Positions 1 to 8,717 of a DNA stretch of 64,000 nucleotides are shown here, in pieces; the first letter of the stretch is position 1, and every line of letters begins with the position of its first letter. The notes beneath the pieces were generated by a model, which saw nothing but the letters and a program-made list of their open reading frames with translations, was not told the origin of the DNA and ran no database searches. The DNA is from Flavobacterium seoulense (GTDB taxonomy: Bacteria > Bacteroidota > Bacteroidia > Flavobacteriales > Flavobacteriaceae). The stretch is from assembly GCF_000695795.1 (NCBI RefSeq), contig NZ_JNCA01000013.1:62001-126000 (forward strand), written 5' to 3'. The position numbers and the translations under genes were made by a program.

Positions 1-678
1 CAGCCAGGGATTACCAGAAGTGGTAGTGTAAAACCTCTAACTGGTACAAACAGGGAGATAGGTATTAAAAAAGACTGGTTCAACGGAGCATGGAGCACTA
101 CTCTATCTGCTTATAGTATATTGAAGCAGAATGAATTAACAAGTGACCCTCAAAATACTCCCGGAGAAAATTACAGTGTAATTTTAGGTGAGAATAAAGC
201 TGAAGGATTTGAGGTTGATTTAAGAGGTAAAATTGTAGAGGGTTTAAACTTAATTGCCAATTACGCTTTTACAGAATCTAAAGTAACTAAAATTTCAGAT
301 GCTATTTCTCAAGCTACAGGTATCAATAAAGGCGATATCATTCCTGGCTATTCAAAACATGTGGCAAACGCATGGTTAAACTATACATTCCCTAGCGGAA
401 TCTTAAAAGGTTTTGGCGCTTCTATTGGAGGAACTTATCTTGCCGGACGTCAAACTGATACCTGGAGTCCGGGATTAGAAAAATTACCAACCTATTTCAA
501 AATGGATGGTGGTTTGTCTTATGAAACAAATAAATTTAAAGTAACAGCTAATGTATTCAACATTTTAGACAAATATTTATACAGCGGTTCCTTTTATCAA
601 TGGGTTAGTGAAGGAGTATACTATTGGCAAACCGAAGCTCCTAGAAACTTTAGAGTTGGTGTGACTTACAAATTTTAA
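1..678 (+). CDS. TonB-dependent siderophore receptor, C-terminal part (5' truncated by window)
   Basis: The frame is open from base 1, so this is the last 225 codons of a longer gene and the true start lies outside the window. The visible part reads as outer-membrane beta-barrel: alternating polar and aromatic strands, a TGTNREIGIKKDW-type segment typical of siderophore receptors, and a C-terminal phenylalanine (VTYKF) as in barrel proteins recognised by the BAM machinery. Family knowledge: such receptors import ferric siderophores or other ligands using TonB/ExbBD energy. The plug domain is not visible, so the substrate cannot be judged. A hairpin terminator follows the stop. Confidence 0.85.
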   Translation, partial: QPGITRSGSVKPLTGTNREIGIKKDWFNGAWSTTLSAYSILKQNELTSDPQNTPGENYSVILGENKAEGFEVDLRGKIVEGLNLIANYAFTESKVTKISDAISQATGINKGDIIPGYSKHVANAWLNYTFPSGILKGFGASIGGTYLAGRQTDTWSPGLEKLPTYFKMDGGLSYETNKFKVTANVFNILDKYLYSGSFYQWVSEGVYYWQTEAPRNFRVGVTYKF

Positions 679-698
679 AAATTACACTTTATAATGCT

Positions 699-737
699 AA
701 AAGGCTTGTTAATCTTATGGATTACAAGCCTTTTTTT
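699..737 (+). terminator. Intrinsic terminator after the TonB receptor
   Basis: A stem of AAAGGCTTGTTAATC against GATTACAAGCCTTT with a short loop, followed by a T-run. It lies 20 bp after the receptor stop and before the convergent OsmC gene. Confidence 0.75.
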
Positions 738-767
738 CATAAAAGTAGTACTACTTCAGTTTTATAC

Positions 768-1217
768 TTACTCTACCCTACATTCTGGAAAATGTAAAAT
801 GGGAAAATTACAAGAATTGGCTATAAAACAAAGTTCATTTGCTTTTGTGTGTAAACTTAAAGCTTCTTCTGTTTTTTCCTTTTCCTGAATAATTACTTTA
901 GGAAACAAACGTATTTCTACAATTCGGCCTGAACCATTTTCTAAAACTTCAAGAGTTGCTTCGGCATTATCTTCATATGAAATTACAGTTATATTGTTTT
1001 GAGAACACACATACAAATAAGACATCATGTGACAGGAAGTTACACTGCTCAACAATAAGTCTTCGGGATTGTATAAATTAGGATCACCCTTGAATGCTTT
1101 GGCTGCCGAAACATCTAAAATAGCCTTTCCATCAATACTAATTTGGTGCGTTTTAATATATCTTTTGAAAACCAAATTCCAGTTTAATTTTGCCTTGAAT
1201 AAATGCTTAAATCCCAT
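768..1217 (-). CDS. OsmC/Ohr family protein
   Basis: 149 residues, the usual length for OsmC-like proteins. The family reduces organic hydroperoxides with a pair of cysteines. Here Cys62 lies in the typical SSVTSCHMM helix start, and Cys130 follows a His-rich helix (HTKANELC), matching the two reactive positions. An extra Cys136 is present. The PEDLLLSSV segment is the conserved core entering the central helix. No signal peptide, so cytoplasmic. It stands alone and converges on the TonB receptor gene. The exact subfamily (OsmC, Ohr or YhfA-like) cannot be settled by eye. Confidence 0.85.
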   Translation of the reverse strand: MGFKHLFKAKLNWNLVFKRYIKTHQISIDGKAILDVSAAKAFKGDPNLYNPEDLLLSSVTSCHMMSYLYVCSQNNITVISYEDNAEATLEVLENGSGRIVEIRLFPKVIIQEKEKTEEALSLHTKANELCFIANSCNFPILHFPECRVE

Positions 1218-1237
1218 ATATCAAATATAAATCTACT

Positions 1238-1332
1238 TAACCGCAAAGGTCGCAATGTTTTTCGCAAAGGGCACAAAGATTTAAAAAAATTTAATCTGTA
1301 CCAATTTCTTAAATCTGTTTAATCTGCGTTCC
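1238..1332. repeat. Short-period degenerate intergenic repeat tract (CGCAAAG type)
   Basis: A run of CGCAAAG-like words spaced 9 or 12 bp apart (1241-1280), followed by repeated TTAATCTG/AAATCTG words (1290-1330). A second copy of the CGCAAAG part occurs in inverse orientation at 39291-39342. It lies between divergent genes and shows no reading frame. Confidence 0.6.
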
Positions 1333-1400
1333 AATTTTTATACTAGACTTTGAAAAGAAAAATTAGGATATCATAAACAGCTAATCTGTATTTGCTTTAT

Positions 1401-1408
1401 TATATTTG
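1401..1408 (+). promoter_or_regulatory. Putative -7 promoter element of the META-msrB unit
   Basis: TATATTTG matches the Bacteroidota -7 consensus TANNTTTG exactly, 27 bp before the META start. No clear -33 TTG is seen at 17-23 bp upstream, so this is a sequence match only. Confidence 0.35.
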
Positions 1409-1434
1409 TAATAACAACCTTAAACTGCCCCAAA

Positions 1435-1884
1435 ATGAAAAAGCACTTCAAAATAATTGGCTTATTCTCTTTTTCTATTTTATTATTTTCTTGTAATAGT
1501 ACAAAAAATGTAAAAAACGAAAAAAGCTCTGAAATCACCGAAAAATATTGGAAATTGATTGAAATTAACGGTCAAAAAGTAACCGTAGAAAATTTTGCAG
1601 CCAAAGAACCTCATTTAATTTTAAAAAAAGAAGAAAATAGAGTTAACGGAAACGGTGGCTGTAATTCTTTTTTCGGAACTTATGAACTACAGGCAAATGT
1701 GAATCGTATTTCATTTTCAAAAATAGGTTCCACAAGAATGGCCTGTTTAAAGCCTACCGTTGAAAATGACTTTTTTAAAGTACTTGAAACAGTTGATAAT
1801 TACACGATAAAAAACGATACTTTACAATTAAACAAAGCGAGAATGGCTCCTTTAGCCAAATTTGTAGCCGTATATCTTAAATAA
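1435..1884 (+). CDS. META domain (HslJ-like) lipoprotein
   Basis: 149 residues. The N-terminus is a lipoprotein signal (hydrophobic stretch ending LLFSC, lipid Cys20), so the protein is probably anchored in the envelope. The rest is one META/HslJ domain: a WKLIEINGQ start, the GNGGCNSFFGTYEL core motif, and a closing segment with two cysteines (Cys at the motif and in RMACLKP). HslJ-like proteins are linked to heat and antibiotic stress, but the molecular function is unknown. The stop lies 6 bp before msrB, so the two are probably co-transcribed. Confidence 0.85.
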   Translation: MKKHFKIIGLFSFSILLFSCNSTKNVKNEKSSEITEKYWKLIEINGQKVTVENFAAKEPHLILKKEENRVNGNGGCNSFFGTYELQANVNRISFSKIGSTRMACLKPTVENDFFKVLETVDNYTIKNDTLQLNKARMAPLAKFVAVYLK

Positions 1885-1890
1885 AAAAAT

Positions 1891-2337
1891 ATGCTAAACT
1901 GGAACGACCTTATAAAATATGCCACACATGGCAATCCAACTCCACCAAAACGAGTAGAAAAAACTGCTCAGGAATGGAAAGCAATGTTAACTGACGAAGA
2001 ATATTATGTAACGCGTCAGCAAGGAACTGAAAGAGCACATAGTTCAGAAATGTGTAATCTTTTTGAACCTGGAAAATATGCCTGTAAATGTTGTAAAACA
2101 CCTCTATTTGATGCTACAACTAAATTTCAAAGCGGAACAGGCTGGCCTTCTTTTACGCAGCCAATGGTTGTTGAAAATGTTGCTTACAACAAAGATGTGA
2201 GTTATGGAATGATTCGAATTGAATGTGTTTGCAATATTTGTGATGCTCATCTAGGACATGTTTTTCCTGATGGACCTGAACCAAGCGGTTTACGTTATTG
2301 CATTAACGCAGTTTCTTTAGAAAAAATAAAAGAGTGA
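1891..2337 (+). CDS. msrB: Peptide-methionine (R)-S-oxide reductase MsrB
   Basis: 148 residues, full length for a stand-alone MsrB. The enzyme reduces methionine-R-sulfoxide in proteins. All hallmarks are visible: zinc-binding pairs CKCC and CNIC, the GTGWPSF substrate loop, HLGHVFPDGP, and the catalytic cysteine in GLRYCINAVSL. No signal peptide, so cytoplasmic. It follows the META lipoprotein by 6 bp and is closed by a hairpin terminator. The pairing of a stress lipoprotein with an oxidative repair enzyme is plausible but inferred from position only. Confidence 0.95.
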   Translation: MLNWNDLIKYATHGNPTPPKRVEKTAQEWKAMLTDEEYYVTRQQGTERAHSSEMCNLFEPGKYACKCCKTPLFDATTKFQSGTGWPSFTQPMVVENVAYNKDVSYGMIRIECVCNICDAHLGHVFPDGPEPSGLRYCINAVSLEKIKE

Positions 2338-2400
2338 AAGTTCTTAAATCATTAAGAAATTTAGAGAATTAAGAGTTAAAAATTCCGAACATTAAAAACA

Positions 2401-2438
2401 AAGCCGACAGTCTTTAAAAAACTTGTCGGCTTATTTAT
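2401..2438. terminator. Bidirectional terminator between msrB and lutC
   Basis: AAGCCGACA pairs with TGTCGGCTT around a 14-nt A-rich loop, followed by TTATTTATTTTT on the plus strand. It sits between convergent genes, so it can serve both. Confidence 0.7.
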
Positions 2439-2489
2439 TTTTAAAATAAAACTTAAATTACCTGAATTTCTTAATGGTTTAATAAACAA

Positions 2490-3077
2490 TTAGTTCATTA
2501 AAAAAACAACTAATCCTCTGGCTCCATGAGCTCCAAGAACTAATGACTGTTCGATATCGGCAGTTTTAGAAGGTCCGGCTATAAAAGTACCAAAACCATA
2601 ATCTAAATTACCAATACGCTCATAAGCCTGTTGCATTGTAGGCAAAATGTCTTTTTTATTTACAATAATAGATAAATATTGCGCGATAAAAGGAGAAACT
2701 CTTTGACCAAGAATTCCATCGGTCACCCAAAGTCCTGAATTTTCAGCCACACCAAAATGAGCTGTTACAATTGATAAATCAACATTAGCTAAACTATGCG
2801 GATCATCATTTGTCCAATCCGTTTCTGCAATATCTCCAAATTCCGGGATAGTGGTAATTATTCTTTTAGCGGTAGGATAATGAGTAGCAATGTAAGCTTT
2901 CACTTCTTCAATACTGTTCACTTCTTCACAAAAACCACCAATTCCCTTCAAAACCGTTTTATAAGTTTCAATTACATCTATCTTATCTAAACCTAAAAAG
3001 CTAAGACTAGGTAATTCATTTAGGTCTGTAGGCTGATTACTTTTTATTTTATTTAAAATACTATCTCTACTGCTCAT
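2490..3077 (-). CDS. lutC: LutC-type lactate utilization protein (LUD domain)
   Basis: 195 residues, LUD superfamily. Together with LutA and LutB it forms the iron-sulfur L-lactate dehydrogenase that oxidises lactate to pyruvate. The C-terminal half shows the family pattern: HFGVAENSGLWVTDG, a stretch of hydrophobic strands, then the FIAGPSKTADIEQSLVLGAHGA signature. It is the last gene of the lutA-lutB-lutC run; its start codon shares a base with the lutB stop, so translation is probably coupled. Assignment is supported by both motif and operon order. Confidence 0.92.
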   Translation of the reverse strand: MSSRDSILNKIKSNQPTDLNELPSLSFLGLDKIDVIETYKTVLKGIGGFCEEVNSIEEVKAYIATHYPTAKRIITTIPEFGDIAETDWTNDDPHSLANVDLSIVTAHFGVAENSGLWVTDGILGQRVSPFIAQYLSIIVNKKDILPTMQQAYERIGNLDYGFGTFIAGPSKTADIEQSLVLGAHGARGLVVFLMN

Positions 3078-4468
3078 TATTTCTTGTCTTTAGATTCTTT
3101 TGCTCTTTTAGCATACCATTCTCTAAATGATTCCTCTGGTGGTGCTGGCATTTCTCGTTGGTTGTACCAGGCATTCATACTATTATTAACCATAAACGGC
3201 ATGTTTTTAATCACAAATCGGCCTGCTTTTCCTGCGATTTTAAAAACTGTAGGATTTGCTAAAACTGCCGACATTCCTTTCATAGCCATTGTTTTAGAAG
3301 ATGGAGTATAACCTTCTTTAACTAAAACCTGACGCCATTTATACAACTGATCGTGAATATCAATTTTTACCGGACAAACATTAGTACAAGAACCACATAA
3401 AGTACTTGCAAATGGCAAATCGGCATTCTTTTTCATGTCTAAGTTTGGAGCCAAAATCGAACCAATAGGACCTGCAACGGCATTGTGATAACTGTGTCCT
3501 CCACTTCTTCGGTAAACCGGACAAGTATTCATACAAGCTCCACAACGGATACATTTTAATGAGTTTCTAAATTCTTCACGTCCTAATTGAGTACTTCTGC
3601 CATTATCAACAATTACAATGTGCATTTCCTGACCTTCTCTTGGTTTTTTAAAATGGCTTGAAAAAGTTGTAATAGGCTGTCCTGTAGCACTTCGGGCTAA
3701 AAGTCTTAAAAATACTCCCAGATGTTTACGTTCTGGAACCAGCTTTTCAAATCCCATACAGGCAATATGTACATCAGCAAGATGTGCACCCATATCGGCA
3801 TTTCCTTCATTGGTACAAACCACAAACTCTCCTGTTTCGGCAACAGCAAAGTTTACTCCTGTCAAAGCTATTTTGCGCGTCAGAAACGTATTTCTTAATT
3901 CTTGTCGGGCAGCTTCGGTTAAATATTGAGGATCGTTATTCCCTTTTTCTGTATGTAAATGTTCATGAAAAGTATTACTTACATCTTCTTTTTTAAGATG
4001 AATTGCAGGCAATACGATATGACTTGGCGGTTCTTTTCTTAATTGAACAATAAATTCCCCTAAATCAGAATCAATTACTTCAATTCCATTGTCTGCTAAG
4101 TAATCATTCAAATGACATTCTTCGGTAAGCATTGATTTTGATTTTACCATTTGGGTAACACCATGCTTAGCAATGATCGAATGTACTATTTTGTTGTGTT
4201 CGGCTCCATCGGCAGCCCAGTGAACAATGATTCCGTTTTCTTTGGCTTTAGCTTCAAATTCCTGTAAATAATGATGCATGTTAGAAAGCACATTAAATTT
4301 TATTTTAGAAGCAGTATCACGTAATGCTTCCCATTCTGGTATAGCATGAGCTGATTTATCTCTTTTTGAACGAACAAACCAAAGTGTTTGATCGTGCCAG
4401 TTTACACGTTCTACATCTTTATTAAAAATAGCCGCTGCGTGACTATGATCTATTGTATTTTCTTTCAT
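3077..4468 (-). CDS. lutB: LutB-type iron-sulfur lactate utilization protein
   Basis: 463 residues, standard length. Order of parts: an N-terminal LUD-like domain (to about residue 300), then a ferredoxin-like domain with two CxxCxxCxxxCP clusters (CIRCGACMNTCPVYRR, CGSCTNVCPVKI) that bind 4Fe-4S centres, then a C-terminal helical tail. It is the electron-transfer core of the LutABC lactate oxidase complex. It lies between lutA (67 bp away) and lutC (stop and start share one base). A role in lactate oxidation is established for the family; the link to rhamnose degradation is inferred from the neighbouring rha genes. Confidence 0.93.
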   Translation of the reverse strand: MKENTIDHSHAAAIFNKDVERVNWHDQTLWFVRSKRDKSAHAIPEWEALRDTASKIKFNVLSNMHHYLQEFEAKAKENGIIVHWAADGAEHNKIVHSIIAKHGVTQMVKSKSMLTEECHLNDYLADNGIEVIDSDLGEFIVQLRKEPPSHIVLPAIHLKKEDVSNTFHEHLHTEKGNNDPQYLTEAARQELRNTFLTRKIALTGVNFAVAETGEFVVCTNEGNADMGAHLADVHIACMGFEKLVPERKHLGVFLRLLARSATGQPITTFSSHFKKPREGQEMHIVIVDNGRSTQLGREEFRNSLKCIRCGACMNTCPVYRRSGGHSYHNAVAGPIGSILAPNLDMKKNADLPFASTLCGSCTNVCPVKIDIHDQLYKWRQVLVKEGYTPSSKTMAMKGMSAVLANPTVFKIAGKAGRFVIKNMPFMVNNSMNAWYNQREMPAPPEESFREWYAKRAKESKDKK

Positions 4469-4535
4469 ATATGTGAAAGTTTAATTTTTTATTGTCAAAT
4501 ATGGTATCACCTTGTATTTATTAATAGTGGCGATT

Positions 4536-5270
4536 TTATATTGAGTTTAAAATTTCTGCAATGTGAATTACTTTAATATTGCTTTTTTGTCTTCTTAGAA
4601 TTCCTTCTAAATGCATTAAGCAAGACATGTCTCCTCCTGTAATGTAATCTACATTGTGTTCTTTGTGATCTTGTATACGATCTTGTCCCATTTTTACTGA
4701 AACTGCCTCTTCTGTAACACAAAAAGTTCCTCCAAAACCACAACATTCATCTTTTCTGTTTAAAGAAACTAATTCTAAACCTTTAATAGAACTTAATAAC
4801 TGATTAGGTTTAGAAAAAGGAGCAGCATTAAGCTCACTCATTTGCGAAAGCTTTAATCCACGCTGCCCGTGACAACTTTGATGCATTCCTACTTTGTAAG
4901 GAAAATTTCCTTCAATCGATTCTACTTTTAATACATCGGTTAAAAATTCTGTCAATTCATACACATGCTTTCTAATATGCGTAGCAGCAGCTTCATTCTC
5001 TTTAGAATGAAGGTGTTCCTTCACATGCATAGTACAACTTCCGGAAGGACAAACGACATAATCAAATTCAGAAAAATTATTTACAAAATTAGTATCACAT
5101 CCTCCTGTTAAATGAGCGTAACCGCTATTAGCCATTGGTTGACCACAGCAGGTTTGATCCATTGGGAAACTTACTTCACATCCAAATTTCTCTAACAACT
5201 CTAAGCTTGCAATACCTATTTGCGGATAAAATTGATCCACATAACAAGGTATAAAAAGTCCAACTTTCAT
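4536..5270 (-). CDS. lutA: LutA-type lactate utilization protein (CCG domain)
   Basis: 244 residues from the ATG at 5270. A 23-residue upstream extension of the frame is possible but has no family resemblance, whereas MKVGLFIPCYVDQFYP is the typical beginning. Two CCG motifs (PMDQTCCGQP and KDECCGFGGTFCV), each closing a cysteine-rich module, are the hallmark of the heterodisulfide-reductase-like subunit of the LutABC complex. First gene of the lut operon, with a TATCTTTG promoter match at 5292-5299 upstream. Confidence 0.93.
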   Translation of the reverse strand: MKVGLFIPCYVDQFYPQIGIASLELLEKFGCEVSFPMDQTCCGQPMANSGYAHLTGGCDTNFVNNFSEFDYVVCPSGSCTMHVKEHLHSKENEAAATHIRKHVYELTEFLTDVLKVESIEGNFPYKVGMHQSCHGQRGLKLSQMSELNAAPFSKPNQLLSSIKGLELVSLNRKDECCGFGGTFCVTEEAVSVKMGQDRIQDHKEHNVDYITGGDMSCLMHLEGILRRQKSNIKVIHIAEILNSI

Positions 5271-5291
5271 AGTGCTGATTTTTATTTTTTT

Positions 5292-5299
5292 CAAAGATA
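5292..5299 (-). promoter_or_regulatory. Putative -7 promoter element of lutABC
   Basis: Minus-strand TATCTTTG fits TANNTTTG exactly and lies 22 bp before the chosen lutA start. That placement also supports starting lutA at 5270 rather than further upstream. No clear -33 element. Confidence 0.4.
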
Positions 5300-5398
5300 C
5301 TATGTAATTCGCATAACTACTATTGGAATTTACATCCAACTTTAGTTTATACTCATTCCATAGAGTTTTTATTTATTGTTTAACACTTTAATTAAAAT

Positions 5399-5437
5399 TG
5401 CCTATCAATATTCTTTTAAATTGAATGATGATAGGCA
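5399..5437 (-). terminator. Hairpin downstream of the rhamnulokinase gene
   Basis: TGCCTATCA pairs with TGATAGGCA, extended by ATTC/GAAT inside; on the minus strand it is followed by AATTTTAATT. It lies just after the kinase stop and before the lut promoter, so it probably separates the two transcripts. Confidence 0.6.
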
Positions 5438-5445
5438 TATTTATA

Positions 5446-6795
5446 TTAATGTTTGTAAAATTTTAAATCTATTAAATCATTTTGAATTGGTTTTGCATTC
5501 CAATTCTTATGAATGGCCAGAGCGGCTCCCAATGAACTGGCTTGTGCCATCGATGCGGCATAAACTTCCATTGTTGGGAAAGCTTCGGCTAATAAATTCA
5601 TATAAATTGAGTTTTTACTAAATCCTCCGTCAACAAAAACTTTCTTTACCGGACTGTTGTGAATCACTAAGTTAGTAGAAACAATTTGTTGAGCGATTAG
5701 ATCTAACATCAATTGGTGATAAGCTACATCATAGTTTTCAAAAACCGATAAATCTCTCGTGTTGAAAGGACAGTCTTTTAAAATACTACTGTCTCCCTGA
5801 TACTGAACAAATTTAGCTCTTAATTCATTAATAATATCCTTATCATAAAGAACGTGCTTGTATGAATCAACGGCTACATTAAAATGTTTTGCCAGTTTTA
5901 ACGATTGAATTTCGTGTTCATTTCCTGCAAACAAACGAGAAGCTTTTACTGGTTTACCTTTATAATGTAAAAAGCATAAGCAATCGTTTTGTAATTCATC
6001 AAAGGTTAGCTTTTTATCATTAAACGGGTTCATTGTAATTACCCAGGTTCCTGTTGATAATAACACAAACGGATCTTCAAAATTGATAATGTAAGGAATC
6101 AAAGCTGATGAACTGTCATGTAAACCAATTCCTACTGCAATATCGTTTTCGATAATAACAGCGTCTTCTGAACTATGAATTGGAGCTAACTTTTCAGTAA
6201 TATTTTGCTTTCTAATCCATTTGTGGTATTTCATTTTATTGAAATTCCAAAGATTAGTATGACATCCTATACTTGTAATATCAGTAAATCCTTCTTTTGT
6301 TAAGAGAAAACTCATGTATTGTGGTAAATGCAAACAGTATTTTACCTTGTCAAAAACCTCTGGGTTTTCTTTTTTCAAACGGTAAATTTGCATTCCGGAA
6401 TTTAAGCTTCCCAAAACTGGTGAAGCAGTTTTTACTGCAAAAACTTCTTCTCCTTTGTATTTAGTATAAAACTTATTCTTAAGATTTTCAGGATATGGTT
6501 TCAGGTAATTGTACAAAGGCGTTAAAGGATTTCCTTCTTCGTCAATATACACAAAACTAGCACCATAAGTACTAAAATTAACGGCTTTTAAGTTATATTG
6601 GGTTTGAGATTTCATCTGTTCCCAACAGCCCAAAAACCAGTCTTTTAGCGCTACAATATCTTCGCATGGAAATCCGTCTTCATCAACTGTCTCTGAAAGA
6701 TTTACTGAATTTTCCCAGACAATTTGATAGCTTTCGTTAAATAGAAAGGCTTTTTTATTTGTTTTTCCAATATCGAAAATGGCTACTGCATTCAT
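5446..6795 (-). CDS. rhaB: FGGY-family carbohydrate kinase, probable L-rhamnulokinase
   Basis: 449 residues. FGGY kinases phosphorylate sugars; the N-terminal phosphate-binding loop (AIFDIGKTNKKAF) and the second-domain ATP motifs (LLSTGTWVITMNP; VDGGFSKN near residue 390) are visible. Family members range over many sugars, so substrate is assigned from context: it follows rhaM and rhaI, and no other kinase is in the rhamnose cluster. The role would be L-rhamnulose to L-rhamnulose-1-phosphate. A 140-bp gap with CATAACT-type repeats separates it from rhaI, so it may not be strictly in one transcript. Confidence 0.85.
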   Translation of the reverse strand: MNAVAIFDIGKTNKKAFLFNESYQIVWENSVNLSETVDEDGFPCEDIVALKDWFLGCWEQMKSQTQYNLKAVNFSTYGASFVYIDEEGNPLTPLYNYLKPYPENLKNKFYTKYKGEEVFAVKTASPVLGSLNSGMQIYRLKKENPEVFDKVKYCLHLPQYMSFLLTKEGFTDITSIGCHTNLWNFNKMKYHKWIRKQNITEKLAPIHSSEDAVIIENDIAVGIGLHDSSSALIPYIINFEDPFVLLSTGTWVITMNPFNDKKLTFDELQNDCLCFLHYKGKPVKASRLFAGNEHEIQSLKLAKHFNVAVDSYKHVLYDKDIINELRAKFVQYQGDSSILKDCPFNTRDLSVFENYDVAYHQLMLDLIAQQIVSTNLVIHNSPVKKVFVDGGFSKNSIYMNLLAEAFPTMEVYAASMAQASSLGAALAIHKNWNAKPIQNDLIDLKFYKH

Positions 6796-6803
6796 TATTT
6801 AAT

Positions 6804-6924
6804 TATGTGTTATATGTTATGAGTTATGGGTTATGGGTTTATTATTTTAGTCCGAAAGGGCTCAATCATATACAGTCAGTTTTTTTAATAATAAAAAAAC
6901 TTCATAACTCATAACTCATAACTC
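6804..6924. repeat. Inverted 7-bp tandem words (GTTATGA / CATAACT) between kinase and isomerase
   Basis: GTTATGA-GTTATGG-GTTATGG at about 6815-6837 is mirrored by three CATAACT units at 6903-6923. The arms are inverted and 65 bp apart. No reading frame. It is one of several short-period tracts in this window. Confidence 0.6.
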
Positions 6925-6935
6925 CTAATTCAAAA

Positions 6936-8210
6936 TTATAATCCTGTTGCTACAGTTTTTAATCCTCTTTCTCCAATTAAGTTCTCACGAACTCCTAATT
7001 GACGGTATAAAGCCACTGGATTAAGAGCTGCACCAGAACGTAAACGAGCTTCAGCAACTAATGCACGAACATCTGTACGGAAAGCATTTTGTAAAATTTC
7101 CTGAGCTTTCACTACATCATTTTCGTTTTGAGCAATTTCTAAAGCTTTTCTGTCAACAGAAAGAGCCTGAGCATAAGCAATCATAATCGCCTCAACAGAT
7201 TGTAATAAATCTTCCATTGGATCTTTTATATTGTGAGAAGCATCAATCATCCAACCTAAATCAGTTGCATGGTTCATTCCTCTGGCGTCCATTCCTTCAA
7301 CTAATTCGCTAAAGATTAAGAATAACTGATAAGGTTTTAATGCACCTGCAGTTAAATCGTCATCTCCGTATTTAGAATCATTGAAGTGAAAACCTCCTAA
7401 TTTATCATCCATCAATAAGATAGAAACAATTTGCTCAATATTAGCATTTGGAAGGTGGTGACCTAAATCAACTAAAGTTTTCGCTTTATCACCTAATTTT
7501 TTTACATAAGAGTAAGATTGTCCCCAGTCAGCTACTGTAGTTGAGTAGAAGTTAGGCTCAGCACATTTGTACTCTAAGAATAATTTCCAGTCAGCTGGTA
7601 ATGCAGCATAAATTTCCTGTAAACTTTCTAAAGTATTTTCGTAAGCTTTACGGAAATTCAATTGTCCTGGAAAATTAGATCCATCAGCTAACCAGATTGT
7701 TAATGAATTAGAACCTAATTCAGCTCCTTGCTGGATCACATCAATATTATGTTGAACCGCTTGTTTACGGATTGCTTTGTTTACATTTTGTAATGAACCA
7801 AACTTGTAAGAATGCTCACTATTAGCCTGGTCTTGAAATGTATTAGAGTTAACAGCGTCAAATTTCAAATCGTGTTGAGCTGCTAAAGCTTTGATAGACT
7901 TATAATCAGTCACAGTATCCCAAGGAATGTGTAATGAAATAGCTCCTGAAGCTTTGTTTAAAGCGTGTAGCAAACCTACATCTTCGATTTTTTCTTCTAA
8001 TGAACGAGGCTCTCCACCACCTGCAAAACGACCAAAACGAGTTCCTCCTGTTCCTAAAGCCCAAGATGGAATTGCAATTTGGAAATCAATTAATTTTTGA
8101 ATGATGCTTTCACTTTGAGCAATTTCTGATGCTGTGAAAACTAATTTGTTTTTATGTGCAGTATAAAGCCCTTCGTTGTGAGCTGCAATTTTATTAGAAT
8201 CTAATATCAT
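6936..8210 (-). CDS. rhaI: L-rhamnose isomerase (RhaI type)
   Basis: 424 residues, a TIM-barrel xylose-isomerase-like enzyme of the Pseudomonas-type rhamnose isomerase group, distinct from E. coli RhaA. Metal-site residues are visible in order: Glu in FLEYK, Asp/His in LVDLGHH, His and Asp in GGFHFNDSKYGDDDL. The N-terminal GTGGTRFGRFAGGGEPR loop is typical of this subgroup. Reaction: L-rhamnose to L-rhamnulose. It starts 14 bp after rhaM, so the two are one operon. The identity is strengthened by the neighbouring mutarotase, aldolase and RhaT. Confidence 0.92.
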   Translation of the reverse strand: MILDSNKIAAHNEGLYTAHKNKLVFTASEIAQSESIIQKLIDFQIAIPSWALGTGGTRFGRFAGGGEPRSLEEKIEDVGLLHALNKASGAISLHIPWDTVTDYKSIKALAAQHDLKFDAVNSNTFQDQANSEHSYKFGSLQNVNKAIRKQAVQHNIDVIQQGAELGSNSLTIWLADGSNFPGQLNFRKAYENTLESLQEIYAALPADWKLFLEYKCAEPNFYSTTVADWGQSYSYVKKLGDKAKTLVDLGHHLPNANIEQIVSILLMDDKLGGFHFNDSKYGDDDLTAGALKPYQLFLIFSELVEGMDARGMNHATDLGWMIDASHNIKDPMEDLLQSVEAIMIAYAQALSVDRKALEIAQNENDVVKAQEILQNAFRTDVRALVAEARLRSGAALNPVALYRQLGVRENLIGERGLKTVATGL

Positions 8211-8224
8211 GATAATTTAAATTT

Positions 8225-8539
8225 TTAAGGTAAATAAAAAACTTCTTTAAGTGAAATACTCACTGGAGAATTGTCAGGATTGGCATCCATAATGTCTCCC
8301 ATATATTTCCACCATTTTTGCATAACAGCATGTTTAGGTAGTTCGTCTAATCGGCTAGGATCTTCAATTTTTAAAACACCAAAAAGGGCATGTGTATCAT
8401 CATCAAAAAAAATGGAGTAATCTTCTACTCCTACACTTTTTAGTAATTCGGCTAATTCCGGCCACAATTCATCATGTCTTTTTTGGTACTCTTGAACCTT
8501 ACCCTGATGCAATTGCATTTTAAATGCTACTTTTTTCAT
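8225..8539 (-). CDS. rhaM: L-rhamnose mutarotase RhaM
   Basis: 104 residues, exact family size. RhaM interconverts alpha and beta L-rhamnose so the isomerase gets its preferred anomer. Visible family marks: the MKKVAFKMQL start, the HDELWPEL segment with the catalytic His, and the WWKYMGDIMDANPD segment near the C-terminus. First gene of the rhaM-rhaI unit, with its own 180-bp promoter region behind the rhaEW terminator. Confidence 0.95.
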   Translation of the reverse strand: MKKVAFKMQLHQGKVQEYQKRHDELWPELAELLKSVGVEDYSIFFDDDTHALFGVLKIEDPSRLDELPKHAVMQKWWKYMGDIMDANPDNSPVSISLKEVFYLP

Positions 8540-8571
8540 ACTAAATGGAAGTTATAAATTAGGAAGTCCTA

Positions 8572-8596
8572 AACAATTTTGAAACCCTAAATTGTT
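8572..8596. promoter_or_regulatory. Dyad in the rhaM promoter region
   Basis: AACAATTT and AAATTGTT form a perfect 8-bp dyad with a 9-bp spacer, 33-57 bp upstream of the rhaM start. It could be an operator or simply a hairpin; no second copy was found at the other rha promoter. Confidence 0.3.
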
Positions 8597-8652
8597 ATAA
8601 AAAATTATTTTAAAAAAGGATAAAAAAATTAAAGATGCAGTAATCAGATTAA

Positions 8653-8688
8653 GAAAAATCTAACGCCCGAAAAGAATCGGACGTTAGA
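8653..8688 (-). terminator. Terminator downstream of the bifunctional aldolase gene
   Basis: CTAACGTCCGA pairs with TCGGGCGTTAG (minus strand; one mismatched or wobble position), followed by ATTTTTC. It lies 30 bp after the aldolase/dehydrogenase stop. Confidence 0.7.
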
Positions 8689-8717
8689 TGAATCAATCTA
8701 AAAACTAACATCTAAAA